Positions 8,213 to 16,569 of a stretch of DNA of 36,515 nt are shown piece after piece; the first letter of the stretch is position 1, and each line of letters opens with the position of its first letter. The DNA comes from an uncultured Lachnospiraceae bacterium. GTDB taxonomy: Bacteria > Bacillota > Clostridia > Lachnospirales > Lachnospiraceae. The stretch lies in assembly GCA_947630485.1 (NCBI GenBank), contig CANRHU010000035.1, positions 1 to 36,515 of the forward strand, read 5' to 3'. A program made the position numbers and the translations under genes. The notes below the pieces were generated by a model. It was not told the DNA's origin. It ran no database searches and saw only the letters and a program-made list of their open reading frames with translations.

Positions 8213-10102
8213 TCACTCTACAGACAGAATGGACACGCTGTAAGCCGGCACCGTCCAGCTTCCTTCCGTCCATACCTCCCGGATCGACTGCTGACGCGCT
8301 GTGTTATAGTCCTCCGGGTCATTCGCCACGATACTGCTGCACGTAACTGCGCGATCCTTAAGTTCCTCGCAGCAAAGCTCAATTTCAACCGGATACGGAT
8401 TGACTACGGCAATCGTGATCTTTCCTGTCGGCAGATCCAGAGCCGCACTGACGCTCAGATATCCATCATAATCGGCCTTACAGGAAACCGCCGCCGTACC
8501 CATCAGCCGTCTGTACATGGACAGCACATACCCGCCGCCCTGCATCACAGCATCCGTGTCCGTCGTAGTGATGCATCCCTGTGTCGCGTTAACCGTACTG
8601 GAATATGCCGCGCCCTTGACAACATCCGCATTATTTATCATCACGTTCATGAATACGCCAATACCCAGGGCATCTTTGAGCCGTGAGGGACAGAATACAT
8701 TGTTGTAAGCGTATTCCAGCAGCATCATGCCCACGTCGGAAGCCTCGCTGTCAGCGCCAATGATCTCGCGGTGCTTGCTGATCCGTCCGGACAGATTTCT
8801 CTCTACGTCGCGGACGTGCGCCTCAATGTCCGTCTCGAAACGCTGCGAATACATATGCTCGTCCACATAATCAACATACTCCGGACACGTTTCAAGCAGC
8901 TCTTTCGTCCAGTCGACAACGTTGTCGCCCACACCGATAATCGTAATGGAATCATCACGTTCAAGCATCGCCTTCGCAAATTCAGCATGCCGCGGCGCAT
9001 AGGCGCTGATTTCCATATGTCCAAGCTGCCAGTCCCCGAACATCTCATTGCCCACGCCAAACAGTTTCGCTCCGTAGGGCTGTTCATGGCCGTTTTCAGC
9101 TCTCTTTCTGCCCCAGACAGTATCCGTTCCGCCGTTAAGGTATTCTACCTCGTCCGCCGCGTCCTCTACAGTTCCCAGGCCGCTGTTGACAACAACCATC
9201 GGTTCGCATTCCAGATAAGCGCACATTGCCAGGAACTCATCCAGTCCGAAATCATTCGGCTCGATTCCTCCGTAAAAGCCAAGTCCTTTCAGTTTTTTCT
9301 GATCGGACTGACGCATCTGCTCCGTTGTCTCAAAAGAAGATTCCAAACCCATGTAATGCAGATTGCGCTCAGAGGTACGCCAATCCCTGTCCCCAATACC
9401 GTCTTTCCAGTCATAACCGCTGACAAAATTGCCTCCCGGCCAACGGTAAAACGAAGCATTCAGTTTCTTAAGCTGCGCCAGCGTATCGGCGCGCATACCG
9501 CCGATGTTGTCATCCGGCATCAGGGAAAGGCTGTCGATCACGCACGCGCCATTCTCCGCAAAAACCTCAAAAATGCCATACTCGCCGGCCTCAGTAAAAT
9601 CAAAGCGGAAGTCATGTCTGCAAAGTTGCCCGCCTGACACAGAAATCACCGTCTCCTGCCTCGTTCCATAAAGCGTACGCATCACGACCCGCAGATCTGC
9701 TTCTCCGCCGTCAGGACATGCCGCCCAGAGCGACCCCGTATATCCCCGCGCCTCGAACGTGATCCCCTTTTGGCTGATCCCTCCGCCGTCTTCCATACGC
9801 ACCGCCATCGCATCTCCGCAGGTAAGCGCAGTCTCCATAGAGATATTTTCATTCCCGGCCGCGCCCCACGGCGACAAATCGGTATCTCCGACCTCATAAT
9901 AGAACTTACGGTCCAATATCATTTCAGACCAGATACCGTTGTAAATGCAGCTCTCGATATGCTCAATGAACTGTCCGTACAGATAAGGGGAAATTTCATC
10001 AATCTGCTGATCGGGATTAACTGTAAGCACCGCCGTCTTCACCCCGGCAGGATTATCATTCGGGGCTGTATTTCGTTTCCGCATATGTTTATCCCAATTC
10101 AT
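8213..10102 (-). CDS. Alpha-L-arabinofuranosidase, GH51
   Basis: A 629-residue GH51 enzyme releasing terminal L-arabinofuranose from arabinan or arabinoxylan fragments. Signatures are LYGQFIEHIESCIYNGIW near the N-terminus, RWPGGNFVSGYDWKDGIG in the middle, the acid/base glutamate in GVGNEMFGDW, and a probable nucleophile in MLLEYAYNN, in place of the more usual FDEWN. No signal peptide is seen, so it is intracellular and acts on oligosaccharides brought in by the ABC system. It overlaps the GH32 gene by 14 nt. A second ATG at 10084 is an alternative start and gives a protein beginning nearer the family consensus. Confidence 0.92.
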   Translation of the reverse strand: MNWDKHMRKRNTAPNDNPAGVKTAVLTVNPDQQIDEISPYLYGQFIEHIESCIYNGIWSEMILDRKFYYEVGDTDLSPWGAAGNENISMETALTCGDAMAVRMEDGGGISQKGITFEARGYTGSLWAACPDGGEADLRVVMRTLYGTRQETVISVSGGQLCRHDFRFDFTEAGEYGIFEVFAENGACVIDSLSLMPDDNIGGMRADTLAQLKKLNASFYRWPGGNFVSGYDWKDGIGDRDWRTSERNLHYMGLESSFETTEQMRQSDQKKLKGLGFYGGIEPNDFGLDEFLAMCAYLECEPMVVVNSGLGTVEDAADEVEYLNGGTDTVWGRKRAENGHEQPYGAKLFGVGNEMFGDWQLGHMEISAYAPRHAEFAKAMLERDDSITIIGVGDNVVDWTKELLETCPEYVDYVDEHMYSQRFETDIEAHVRDVERNLSGRISKHREIIGADSEASDVGMMLLEYAYNNVFCPSRLKDALGIGVFMNVMINNADVVKGAAYSSTVNATQGCITTTDTDAVMQGGGYVLSMYRRLMGTAAVSCKADYDGYLSVSAALDLPTGKITIAVVNPYPVEIELCCEELKDRAVTCSSIVANDPEDYNTARQQSIREVWTEGSWTVPAYSVSILSVE

Positions 10103-11579
10103 ACTTTACAACATTCATTTTCACAGTCCCGTCCGCGAAAAAGGAAATCCCGTCCGCCGACCGCTCTGTGTAAAAAACAGTCGTGAGTACCTGCTCCCCA
10201 TCGTTTACGAATACTTCCGCGCTGTACCAATCCAGCAGGATCCTCAACCTCAGCTTTCCACTATCATTGTTTACATGGCAGCGCCGCTGATGAACGATCA
10301 TTCTTCTGGAACCGGAATACTTTCGATCCACTTTCAGGACAGAACTCTCCGGCCGAAAGCTTACGGAAGTCCGGTATATCTCATTCCTGGCAAAACGCAC
10401 CGCAAACTTCCGGTACATCGTCTCTCCATCTGCCGGAGCGATCTCCAGTTCCATATCAACTTTCCTGCCGCGAATCCCATCCAGGCTCATTTCGCCGCTA
10501 AAAACCACGTTCCGGTACTCTGTCCTTCCATGCCGCAGCGTCTCAAGCTCCCGAACCGGCTTCTGACACAGTCTTCCGTTTCTGACGGAAAGCTCCCTGG
10601 GCAGAGTCATCTGCCCAAACCAGTCCAGATCGCCGCGATGCCGGTCACAGCTTTCCCAGCTCTGCATCCAAGCGATCATCACCCGCCTGCCGTCCGGCAG
10701 CAGCGCAGTCTGAGGTGCATAAAAATCCAGTCCGTAGTCAACCGTCTGATCATTCTCCTCCGTAAAATCGTCCGTCGTCGGATCATACGTACCGATCAGG
10801 CACAGCGTCCCGCTTCCGTTATGATATTCATACTCCTTCGGAAACATGTCCTGCGGGCTGACCAGCAGTACGCCTTTTCCGTCCAGCTCAAAAAAGTCCG
10901 GACACTCCCACATTTTGCCGAAACGGTTTTTGTTGCGGACAAGTACCTTTTTGAAAGACCAATGAAACCCGTCGGGACTCGCAAACAGGAGGATCTGTCC
11001 GCTGCCGTCCCCCGGGCGGTTTCCCACCACGCTGCGGTATGTACCGTCCGCCTTCCGCCAAATCTTCGGATCCCTGAAATCATAACGGCTTGCGTCCTCC
11101 GGCAGATCGCAAGCGGTCAGCACCGGATTGTTTTCATACTTCTCATAATCCACACCGTCGCCCACGGCAAGACACTGCGGCGTCTGCAGCAGGCGCTGTT
11201 TCCCGTTCTCATCCGTAACGACCTGCACGCCGGTATACATCAGAAGATGCCTTCCGTCCGGCAATTCCACTGCGCTTCCCGAGAAACAGCCGCCCCTGTC
11301 ATAGTCTTCATCCGGCGCCATCGCTGCCGGAAGATAATCCCAATGAAGAAGATCATCGCTCACCGCATGTCCCCAGTACATAAGGCCGTGACGTTTCTCA
11401 AACGGATGATACTGGTAGAACAGATGATATTTTCCTCCGTAATAGGAAAAACCATTGGGGTCATTCATCCAGCCGATCCGGGGAGACAAATGAAACGCGG
11501 GGCGGTCCTCCTGACGGATCCGTTTTTCTTCTCTTTCCTCAAACTCACGGGCACTCTGCAGTAATTGACTCATCATCAT
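10089..11579 (-). CDS. Glycoside hydrolase family 32 (beta-fructofuranosidase type)
   Basis: A 496-residue GH32 enzyme. All three catalytic motifs are present: the nucleophile in WMNDPNGF, the transition-state stabiliser in FRDPKIW and the acid/base in WECPDFF. A C-terminal beta-sandwich module follows, ending in the usual SAEVFVNDGEQVLTTVFY region. No secretion signal is visible, so sucrose, sucrose phosphate or short fructans would be cut inside the cell. Three consecutive ATG codons follow GAGGG, so the exact start is uncertain by one or two residues. It is in the carbohydrate operon, overlapping the arabinofuranosidase gene. The pairing of fructosidase with arabinofuranosidase suggests mixed plant glycans. 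Confidence 0.93.
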   Translation of the reverse strand: MMMSQLLQSAREFEEREEKRIRQEDRPAFHLSPRIGWMNDPNGFSYYGGKYHLFYQYHPFEKRHGLMYWGHAVSDDLLHWDYLPAAMAPDEDYDRGGCFSGSAVELPDGRHLLMYTGVQVVTDENGKQRLLQTPQCLAVGDGVDYEKYENNPVLTACDLPEDASRYDFRDPKIWRKADGTYRSVVGNRPGDGSGQILLFASPDGFHWSFKKVLVRNKNRFGKMWECPDFFELDGKGVLLVSPQDMFPKEYEYHNGSGTLCLIGTYDPTTDDFTEENDQTVDYGLDFYAPQTALLPDGRRVMIAWMQSWESCDRHRGDLDWFGQMTLPRELSVRNGRLCQKPVRELETLRHGRTEYRNVVFSGEMSLDGIRGRKVDMELEIAPADGETMYRKFAVRFARNEIYRTSVSFRPESSVLKVDRKYSGSRRMIVHQRRCHVNNDSGKLRLRILLDWYSAEVFVNDGEQVLTTVFYTERSADGISFFADGTVKMNVVKYELG

Positions 11580-11602
11580 CCATTCCCTCTTTTCCCGTTG
11601 TC

Positions 11603-11704
11603 TTATCCTGCTGAATCATTCACCACTCGATAGGAATCCAGTTTGTCTGCCAGGTAACGCGCACGCACCGCCATAAAATGGGTCGCTTCCCGCATGAAGT
11701 CCAT
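11603..11704 (-). CDS. Possible 33-residue small protein
   Basis: A short reading frame of 33 codons between the second alpha/beta hydrolase and GH32. Its ATG follows AAGGGG at a good 7-nt spacing. The predicted peptide is charged and helix-prone (REATHFMAVRARYLADKLDSY) and is not recognised. The same frame stays open upstream into the hydrolase gene, so it may instead be the tail of a decayed gene left by the duplication that shaped this cluster. Low confidence as a real gene. Confidence 0.25.
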   Translation of the reverse strand: MDFMREATHFMAVRARYLADKLDSYRVVNDSAG

Positions 11705-11772
11705 CTCAAAGCCCCTTAACTCATATATATACTTTCCCTTTCGCTCTTCGGATACAGAAATTTCCCTTTTAA

Positions 11773-11795
11773 GGCAGGCAGAAGATCTGCCTGCC
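11773..11795. other. Perfect intercistronic hairpin
   Basis: A 10-bp perfect stem (GGCAGGCAGA with TCTGCCTGCC, 3-nt loop) lies 25 nt after the second hydrolase gene. There is no U-tract, so it is more likely an mRNA-stabilising or processing element, or a partial attenuator, than a terminator. It would separate the transport and PHP genes from the downstream glycosidases. Confidence 0.5.
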
Positions 11796-11819
11796 CAACA
11801 TTGACCGACAGACGTAAAT

Positions 11820-12659
11820 TTATGCGCCGATGCCTGACTGCTTATCCAGGAAATGGTGGAACAACTCCCATATCTGCGCGCTCCAGAAATTTCCCTCGTG
11901 AACTCCGCCCTCCACACAGATCAGGCTGACATCCGCGCCGCACTCCTCCAGGCGGTCGACCATATTTTTGCTTTCAGAGAACGGAACTACCAGATCGGCA
12001 TCCCCGTGGGCAAGCAAGAACGGCACATAGGTCTTGCCCGGCTGCACATAAGAAATAGGACTCAGGTGCCGCAGAAGCTCCGGATCCGCCTCACCGCCGC
12101 AGAACGCAGGGACATGTTCCGCCATCAGCGTGGGATCGTCAAGCCAGCTCGTCAGATCGGTAGCACCAAAACAGTCAATGACGGCATCCACATGATCCGA
12201 ATATTCCGCATATTCTTCCGTGCGGTATTCTTCCATATCCCCGGTAAGTCCCAAAAGCAGGGCTGTGCATCCGCCCGACGAAGTGCCAAACGCATAAACA
12301 CGGTCAGAATCAATATGATACTTCGCCGCATTGGCCCGCAGGAAACGGATCGATGTCTTCACATCCTGCAGAAAAGCGGGTGCGGCAAATCCGTCCGAAA
12401 TATTTCTGTGCGTAACGGCCGCCACCGCATAGCCGGCGCGGGCCAGATCAGCCAGCTGCAGAATTTCCCCGCGAATATCCGGAAAATGGAAGCCGCATCC
12501 CTGAATAAATACTACCAGTGGGAATCTGGCATCCTCCGGAGGCGCCCACGGAAGAAGCAGATCCATGGAGAGCTGTTTTCCGCCTGCTGTGGAATAGATA
12601 ATATTCGGATGATGCATCGCCTGACCCTTCAATGACGGATTACTGCTAATTCTGAGCAT
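11820..12659 (-). CDS. Alpha/beta hydrolase, copy 2
   Basis: A 279-residue alpha/beta hydrolase, near-duplicate of the gene at 7340 (about 91% identical protein, very similar DNA). The same triad is visible: Ser127 in GTSSG, Asp222 in HGDADLVVP and His254 in GGVHEGN. The differences concentrate in residues 165-240, the lid or acyl-pocket side of this fold, so the two copies may prefer different esters. It follows the PHP genes and precedes GH32. It is probably cytoplasmic, with no signal peptide. Confidence 0.85.
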   Translation of the reverse strand: MLRISSNPSLKGQAMHHPNIIYSTAGGKQLSMDLLLPWAPPEDARFPLVVFIQGCGFHFPDIRGEILQLADLARAGYAVAAVTHRNISDGFAAPAFLQDVKTSIRFLRANAAKYHIDSDRVYAFGTSSGGCTALLLGLTGDMEEYRTEEYAEYSDHVDAVIDCFGATDLTSWLDDPTLMAEHVPAFCGGEADPELLRHLSPISYVQPGKTYVPFLLAHGDADLVVPFSESKNMVDRLEECGADVSLICVEGGVHEGNFWSAQIWELFHHFLDKQSGIGA

Positions 12660-12696
12660 AATAAATCACTCTTCCTTTTCCAATTATGAAAGCATC

Positions 12697-13614
12697 CTAT
12701 AGAAAAATCGGATTGCTCCACGCATAGTTCCCATCCCTGTCAATCACACTCACCCGAACATATGCCCAACCGTTGACCGAAAACTCAGCTCGTGTCAGAG
12801 AGGCATTTTCTGAAATCTTCATTACGGTGGGATGCATATCACTCTGAAAACGGATTCTTGCAGCCGGAGAACATTCCACCACCGCTTTTCCATCCTCCAC
12901 ATAGAAATTATAGATCTCAGGGCCACAGGAGGAGTAAAACGCTCCCGCTTTCAGGGCATTGAGAATCGCATTTATGTTGTTTTCTGCATTTACCATCACC
13001 CAGCCATGGCAATGCTGCTCCATCGGATGTCCGTCATCCGTGGCTACACCATAAATGATCTTTCCCTGACCAAGCAGTTCATCCCAGTAGGATGCGTCAC
13101 GATCCATATCGCAGCCCATAACACTGGAGCTGTTCCAAATCTCCATCGCAAAGTTTCCGGTCAGCTTATCAAAATATCTTGCCGGTGTAGAACTCCATTC
13201 AGGGTGGCAATAAAACGTCAGATTCCCTTTGGCATGAAATTCATCCAGATACTTCTGATATTCCTCCTGATTTTTTGCCGTCCCGGAGGTCAGTCGTTCA
13301 TCCTGTTCAAAACCATTGCCATCTTCCTTCGACGGTCCGATACAAACTGTATGGAATGTGCGAAATCCTCGGTTTTTCACCTCGAAATCATTGTCAAATT
13401 CCATACCGGGAATAATTGTAACCGGTACGTCCGGTGCATAATTTTTAAAATTATAAAACCTATGATCAGTGATTGCCAAAAAGTCATACCCATGCTCATA
13501 GTGATAACGGATTACTTCTTCCGGTGTACCGCGCCCATCCGAACGGGTTGTATGGCAATGAAGGCCTCCTTTAAGCATCCTTTTTGCTTCTGTAAATGCC
13601 TGCTGTTGTATCAT
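12697..13614 (-). CDS. PHP-domain metallohydrolase, copy 1 (CehA/McbA type)
   Basis: A 305-residue PHP-fold protein resembling the CehA/McbA group. Metal ligands are visible: His19 and His21 (GLHCHTTRSDG), Asp26, TDH at 49-51, Glu72 (GMEFD), a histidine in FYCHPEW and DDGH at about residue 196. PHP proteins hydrolyse phosphoesters or other esters with two or three metals. In sugar operons their substrates are not established. The C-terminal 80 residues form a small beta-rich domain. It is 87% identical to the next gene upstream, a tandem duplicate. No signal peptide. Confidence 0.85.
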   Translation of the reverse strand: MIQQQAFTEAKRMLKGGLHCHTTRSDGRGTPEEVIRYHYEHGYDFLAITDHRFYNFKNYAPDVPVTIIPGMEFDNDFEVKNRGFRTFHTVCIGPSKEDGNGFEQDERLTSGTAKNQEEYQKYLDEFHAKGNLTFYCHPEWSSTPARYFDKLTGNFAMEIWNSSSVMGCDMDRDASYWDELLGQGKIIYGVATDDGHPMEQHCHGWVMVNAENNINAILNALKAGAFYSSCGPEIYNFYVEDGKAVVECSPAARIRFQSDMHPTVMKISENASLTRAEFSVNGWAYVRVSVIDRDGNYAWSNPIFL

Positions 13615-13652
13615 AAATTCTCCTCTCCGTTGTTTACAACATTAATCTAATT

Positions 13653-14582
13653 TTATAAAACACCCTTCATAAAGATTGGATTGCTCCATGCGCACTTCCC
13701 GTCCTTATCAACTACAGTTACACGGACATACTCCCATTCATCGACTGGATGCTCCGCATGCGTCAGGGAAGCGTCCTCTGAAACATACACTCTGTTGAAA
13801 TGCATATCACTCTGAAAACGGATTTTTGCAGCCGGAGAACATTCCACCACCGCTTTCCCGTTCTTTACGTAGAAATCATAAATCTCCGGACCGCAGGAAG
13901 AGTAAAATGCCCCCGTTTTCAATGCTTTGAGGATCGCATTTATGTTGTTCTCCGCATTTACCATCACCCAGCCATTACAATGGTGTTTCATCAAGTGGCC
14001 GTCATCCGTCGCTACGCCATAAATGACCTTTCCCTGACCGAGCAGTTCATCCCAATAGGATGCGTCGCGATCCATATCTATTCCAAGCGCACAGCCACTG
14101 TTCCAGATTTCCATCGCAAAATTCCCAGTCAGCTTTTCAAAATATCTTGCCGGTGTAAAACTCCATTCAGGGTGGCAATAAAACGTCAAATTCCCCTTGG
14201 CATGAAATTCATCCAGATACTTCTGATATTCCTCCTGATTTTTTGCCGTCCCGGAGGTCAGTCGTTCATCCTGTTCAAAACCATTGCCATCTTCCTTCGA
14301 TGGGCCGATACAAACCGTATGGAATGTGCGGAATCCTCGGTTTCTTACTTCAAAATCATTGTCGAACTCCATACCGGGAATAATTGTAATTGGTACGTCC
14401 GGTGCATAATTTTTAAAATTATAAAACCTGTGATCAGTAATTGCCAAAAAGTCATACCCATGCTCATAGTGATAACGGATTACTTCTCCCGGTGTACCGC
14501 GCCCATCCGAACGGGTTGTATGGCAATGAAGGCCTCCTTTAAGCATCTTTTTTGCTTCTGTAAATGCCTGCTGTTGTATCAT
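13653..14582 (-). CDS. PHP-domain metallohydrolase, copy 2 (CehA/McbA type)
   Basis: A 309-residue PHP-fold protein, the upstream member of a tandem pair. The N-terminal 150 residues are almost identical to copy 1 and include all metal ligands (HCH, TDH, GMEFD, CHPEW, DDGH). Changes cluster around residues 165-175 (SGCALGID against SSSVMGCD) and in the last 50 residues, which may alter substrate choice. It follows the ABC permease genes by about 100 nt in the same orientation and is presumably co-transcribed. Confidence 0.85.
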   Translation of the reverse strand: MIQQQAFTEAKKMLKGGLHCHTTRSDGRGTPGEVIRYHYEHGYDFLAITDHRFYNFKNYAPDVPITIIPGMEFDNDFEVRNRGFRTFHTVCIGPSKEDGNGFEQDERLTSGTAKNQEEYQKYLDEFHAKGNLTFYCHPEWSFTPARYFEKLTGNFAMEIWNSGCALGIDMDRDASYWDELLGQGKVIYGVATDDGHLMKHHCNGWVMVNAENNINAILKALKTGAFYSSCGPEIYDFYVKNGKAVVECSPAAKIRFQSDMHFNRVYVSEDASLTHAEHPVDEWEYVRVTVVDKDGKCAWSNPIFMKGVL

Positions 14583-14686
14583 AAATTCTCCTCTCCGCCG
14601 TCTTACGGCATAACTGCGATTTTCAATAACCGCTTTTTATTGGATTTCCTGCTCATATCAAACTCATCTTTATAATACAAATAATA

Positions 14687-15589
14687 TCAGCCCTTAACAC
14701 CGCCCAAAACAATCCCTTTTACGAAATATTTCTGCATAAAAGGATAAACACATAAAATTGGTATCATTGCCACAAGAATCTGCGCACACTTGAGCGTATC
14801 ATCTGATAAAAGCTGCAAAAGCGAGTAATCATCTCCTATGAACTGAGACATATCCATCTGAATGACAACGCTCCGTAAGTAAGTCTGTAACGGTCTCTTC
14901 TCCGGTGATGTCATATAAATCATACCGCTAAACCACCCATTCCAATGGCCGACCATACAAAATAATGCTATTGTCGCCACCGCGGGCTTTGACAGAGGCA
15001 CATAAATCGACCATAGAATCTTCATAGGTCCTGCCCCGTCTATTCGTGCCGTATCTTCCAGTTCTATCGGTATCTGACGAAAGAAATTAATCATAAGCAC
15101 CGTATTGAAGATTGGCAGCGCTCCCGGCAGTACCAATGCCCATATTGTATCTCTCAACCCCAGCTGGGATACCAGTACATACGTGGGGATCAGACCTCCC
15201 CCTATCAGCATTGTGAAGAAAAAATACCAGGCATAAACGCCCCTTCCTGTAAGCCGGTCAGACGTCTTTGACAAGGGATAGGCCGTCATCATAACCATCA
15301 CCAGGTTAATGGTTGTCCCTAACGCGGTCACCTTTACTGACATGAAAAATGCGTCCCAAAACACTTTCTTTGTAAGCAGATACTCATAAGCTACCGTAGA
15401 AAATCCCTTCGGCCAGAATGTCACCTCTCCTGCCTGCACAAATGCTTTCCCACTGAGAGACACTGCAATCACATACATAAGCGGAAGAAAGCAACTCAAG
15501 GCCGCCAGTGTCAGCAGAGTAATGTTACATACATTGAATATCTTCCTCGATGTAGAGGTGCGGATCTTTTTATGCTTTGTCTTTTTCAT
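14687..15589 (-). CDS. Sugar ABC transporter permease (LplC/YtcP type)
   Basis: A 300-residue inner membrane permease with about six hydrophobic segments. The EAA loop, which contacts the ATPase, is LEDTARIDGAGPMKILWSIYVPL. It ends in the family-typical KYFVKGIVLGGVKG. It pairs with the permease gene immediately upstream (10-nt gap). GGGGGAGG just before the ATG supports the start. No ATPase gene is present in the window, so a shared MsmK-like ATPase encoded elsewhere probably powers it, as is usual for this class. Likely imports plant oligosaccharides. Confidence 0.92.
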   Translation of the reverse strand: MKKTKHKKIRTSTSRKIFNVCNITLLTLAALSCFLPLMYVIAVSLSGKAFVQAGEVTFWPKGFSTVAYEYLLTKKVFWDAFFMSVKVTALGTTINLVMVMMTAYPLSKTSDRLTGRGVYAWYFFFTMLIGGGLIPTYVLVSQLGLRDTIWALVLPGALPIFNTVLMINFFRQIPIELEDTARIDGAGPMKILWSIYVPLSKPAVATIALFCMVGHWNGWFSGMIYMTSPEKRPLQTYLRSVVIQMDMSQFIGDDYSLLQLLSDDTLKCAQILVAMIPILCVYPFMQKYFVKGIVLGGVKG

Positions 15590-15599
15590 GGTCCTCCCC

Positions 15600-16514
15600 C
15601 TAGAAAAGTTTATAATCGAACAACTTATATGCCAGGTAATACGCTATACAAACCAGAAATGACTGAATCAGAGCTTGTGCCAATCCCGCAGCTGCAGCCG
15701 GACCATATTGCCCGCCTTGCAAACCCATCCGATAGATCATTGTACTCAGAACATCTCCTGTTTTATATACAACCGGACTATACATATTGTAGATTTGGTC
15801 AAAGCCCGCATTAAATATATCGCCTATACTCAGCAGTACTTTAAGTGCGATAATCCCCCGCATTCCGGGAAGTGTCACATGCCAGGCCTGCCTGAGCCTT
15901 CCTGCACCATCTATAGCCGCTGCCTCATATAAGTTCTGGTCTACAGAAGCGATGGATGCCAGATAGACAATCGTCCCATAGCCAAATCCTTTCCAGATAT
16001 CGGTAACGATCATCGTCCCCTGAAAATAGCGGTTGTCTCCGAGGAAAAAATAAGGTCCCAGCCCAAAATAACCTAATAATTGGTTTATTATCCCCGAGGA
16101 AGGGGACAAAAGATCGATTAGGATGGGACTCAGAATGATCCAGGACACGAAATGTGGAAAATAAATTACAGTCTGCACGACCTTCTTAAACCGCAGATTC
16201 GTCAACTCATTAAGCAATAAGGCTGTCAGGATGGTAATCACAAGGCTCAGAACGATTTTCGACACTGCAATCGTAACGGTATTCTTTATCACGTTAAAAG
16301 TATTCGACAAAGAAAACAAATACTCAAAATTGCCCAGCCCTATCCACTGCTGCTCACCAAATAACCCTTTCGCTGGGACAAAACGCTGAAATGCGATCAC
16401 AATCCCAGCCAGGGGGATGTAGTGGAAGATGAATACCACTACGATCCCCGGCAGCAGCATCAGATGCAGGGGCAGCTCCCGTTTTATTTTTCGGAGCCTT
16501 TTCTTTTTATCCAT
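15600..16514 (-). CDS. Sugar ABC transporter permease (LplB/YteP type)
   Basis: A 304-residue permease with six predicted membrane helices. The N-terminal family motif is LLPGIVVVFIFHYIPLAGI, and the EAA loop is YEAAAIDGAGRLRQAWHVTLP. It is the first of the two permease subunits, 55 nt after the solute-binding protein gene. The order binding protein, LplB-like, LplC-like is standard for LipO/Lpl-type importers of oligosaccharides or uronate-containing sugars. Confidence 0.92.
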   Translation of the reverse strand: MDKKKRLRKIKRELPLHLMLLPGIVVVFIFHYIPLAGIVIAFQRFVPAKGLFGEQQWIGLGNFEYLFSLSNTFNVIKNTVTIAVSKIVLSLVITILTALLLNELTNLRFKKVVQTVIYFPHFVSWIILSPILIDLLSPSSGIINQLLGYFGLGPYFFLGDNRYFQGTMIVTDIWKGFGYGTIVYLASIASVDQNLYEAAAIDGAGRLRQAWHVTLPGMRGIIALKVLLSIGDIFNAGFDQIYNMYSPVVYKTGDVLSTMIYRMGLQGGQYGPAAAAGLAQALIQSFLVCIAYYLAYKLFDYKLF

Positions 16515-16569
16515 ATATTTACCTCGCTTTTCTCAAAACAGGATAAAACTGCCGCCTGTCTGTTAAAAA

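Noticed and set aside
10275-11564. Plus-strand open frame of 429 codons
   Set aside because: Antisense to the GH32 gene whose catalytic motifs are all intact; the translation is rich in Arg, His and Pro without any domain.
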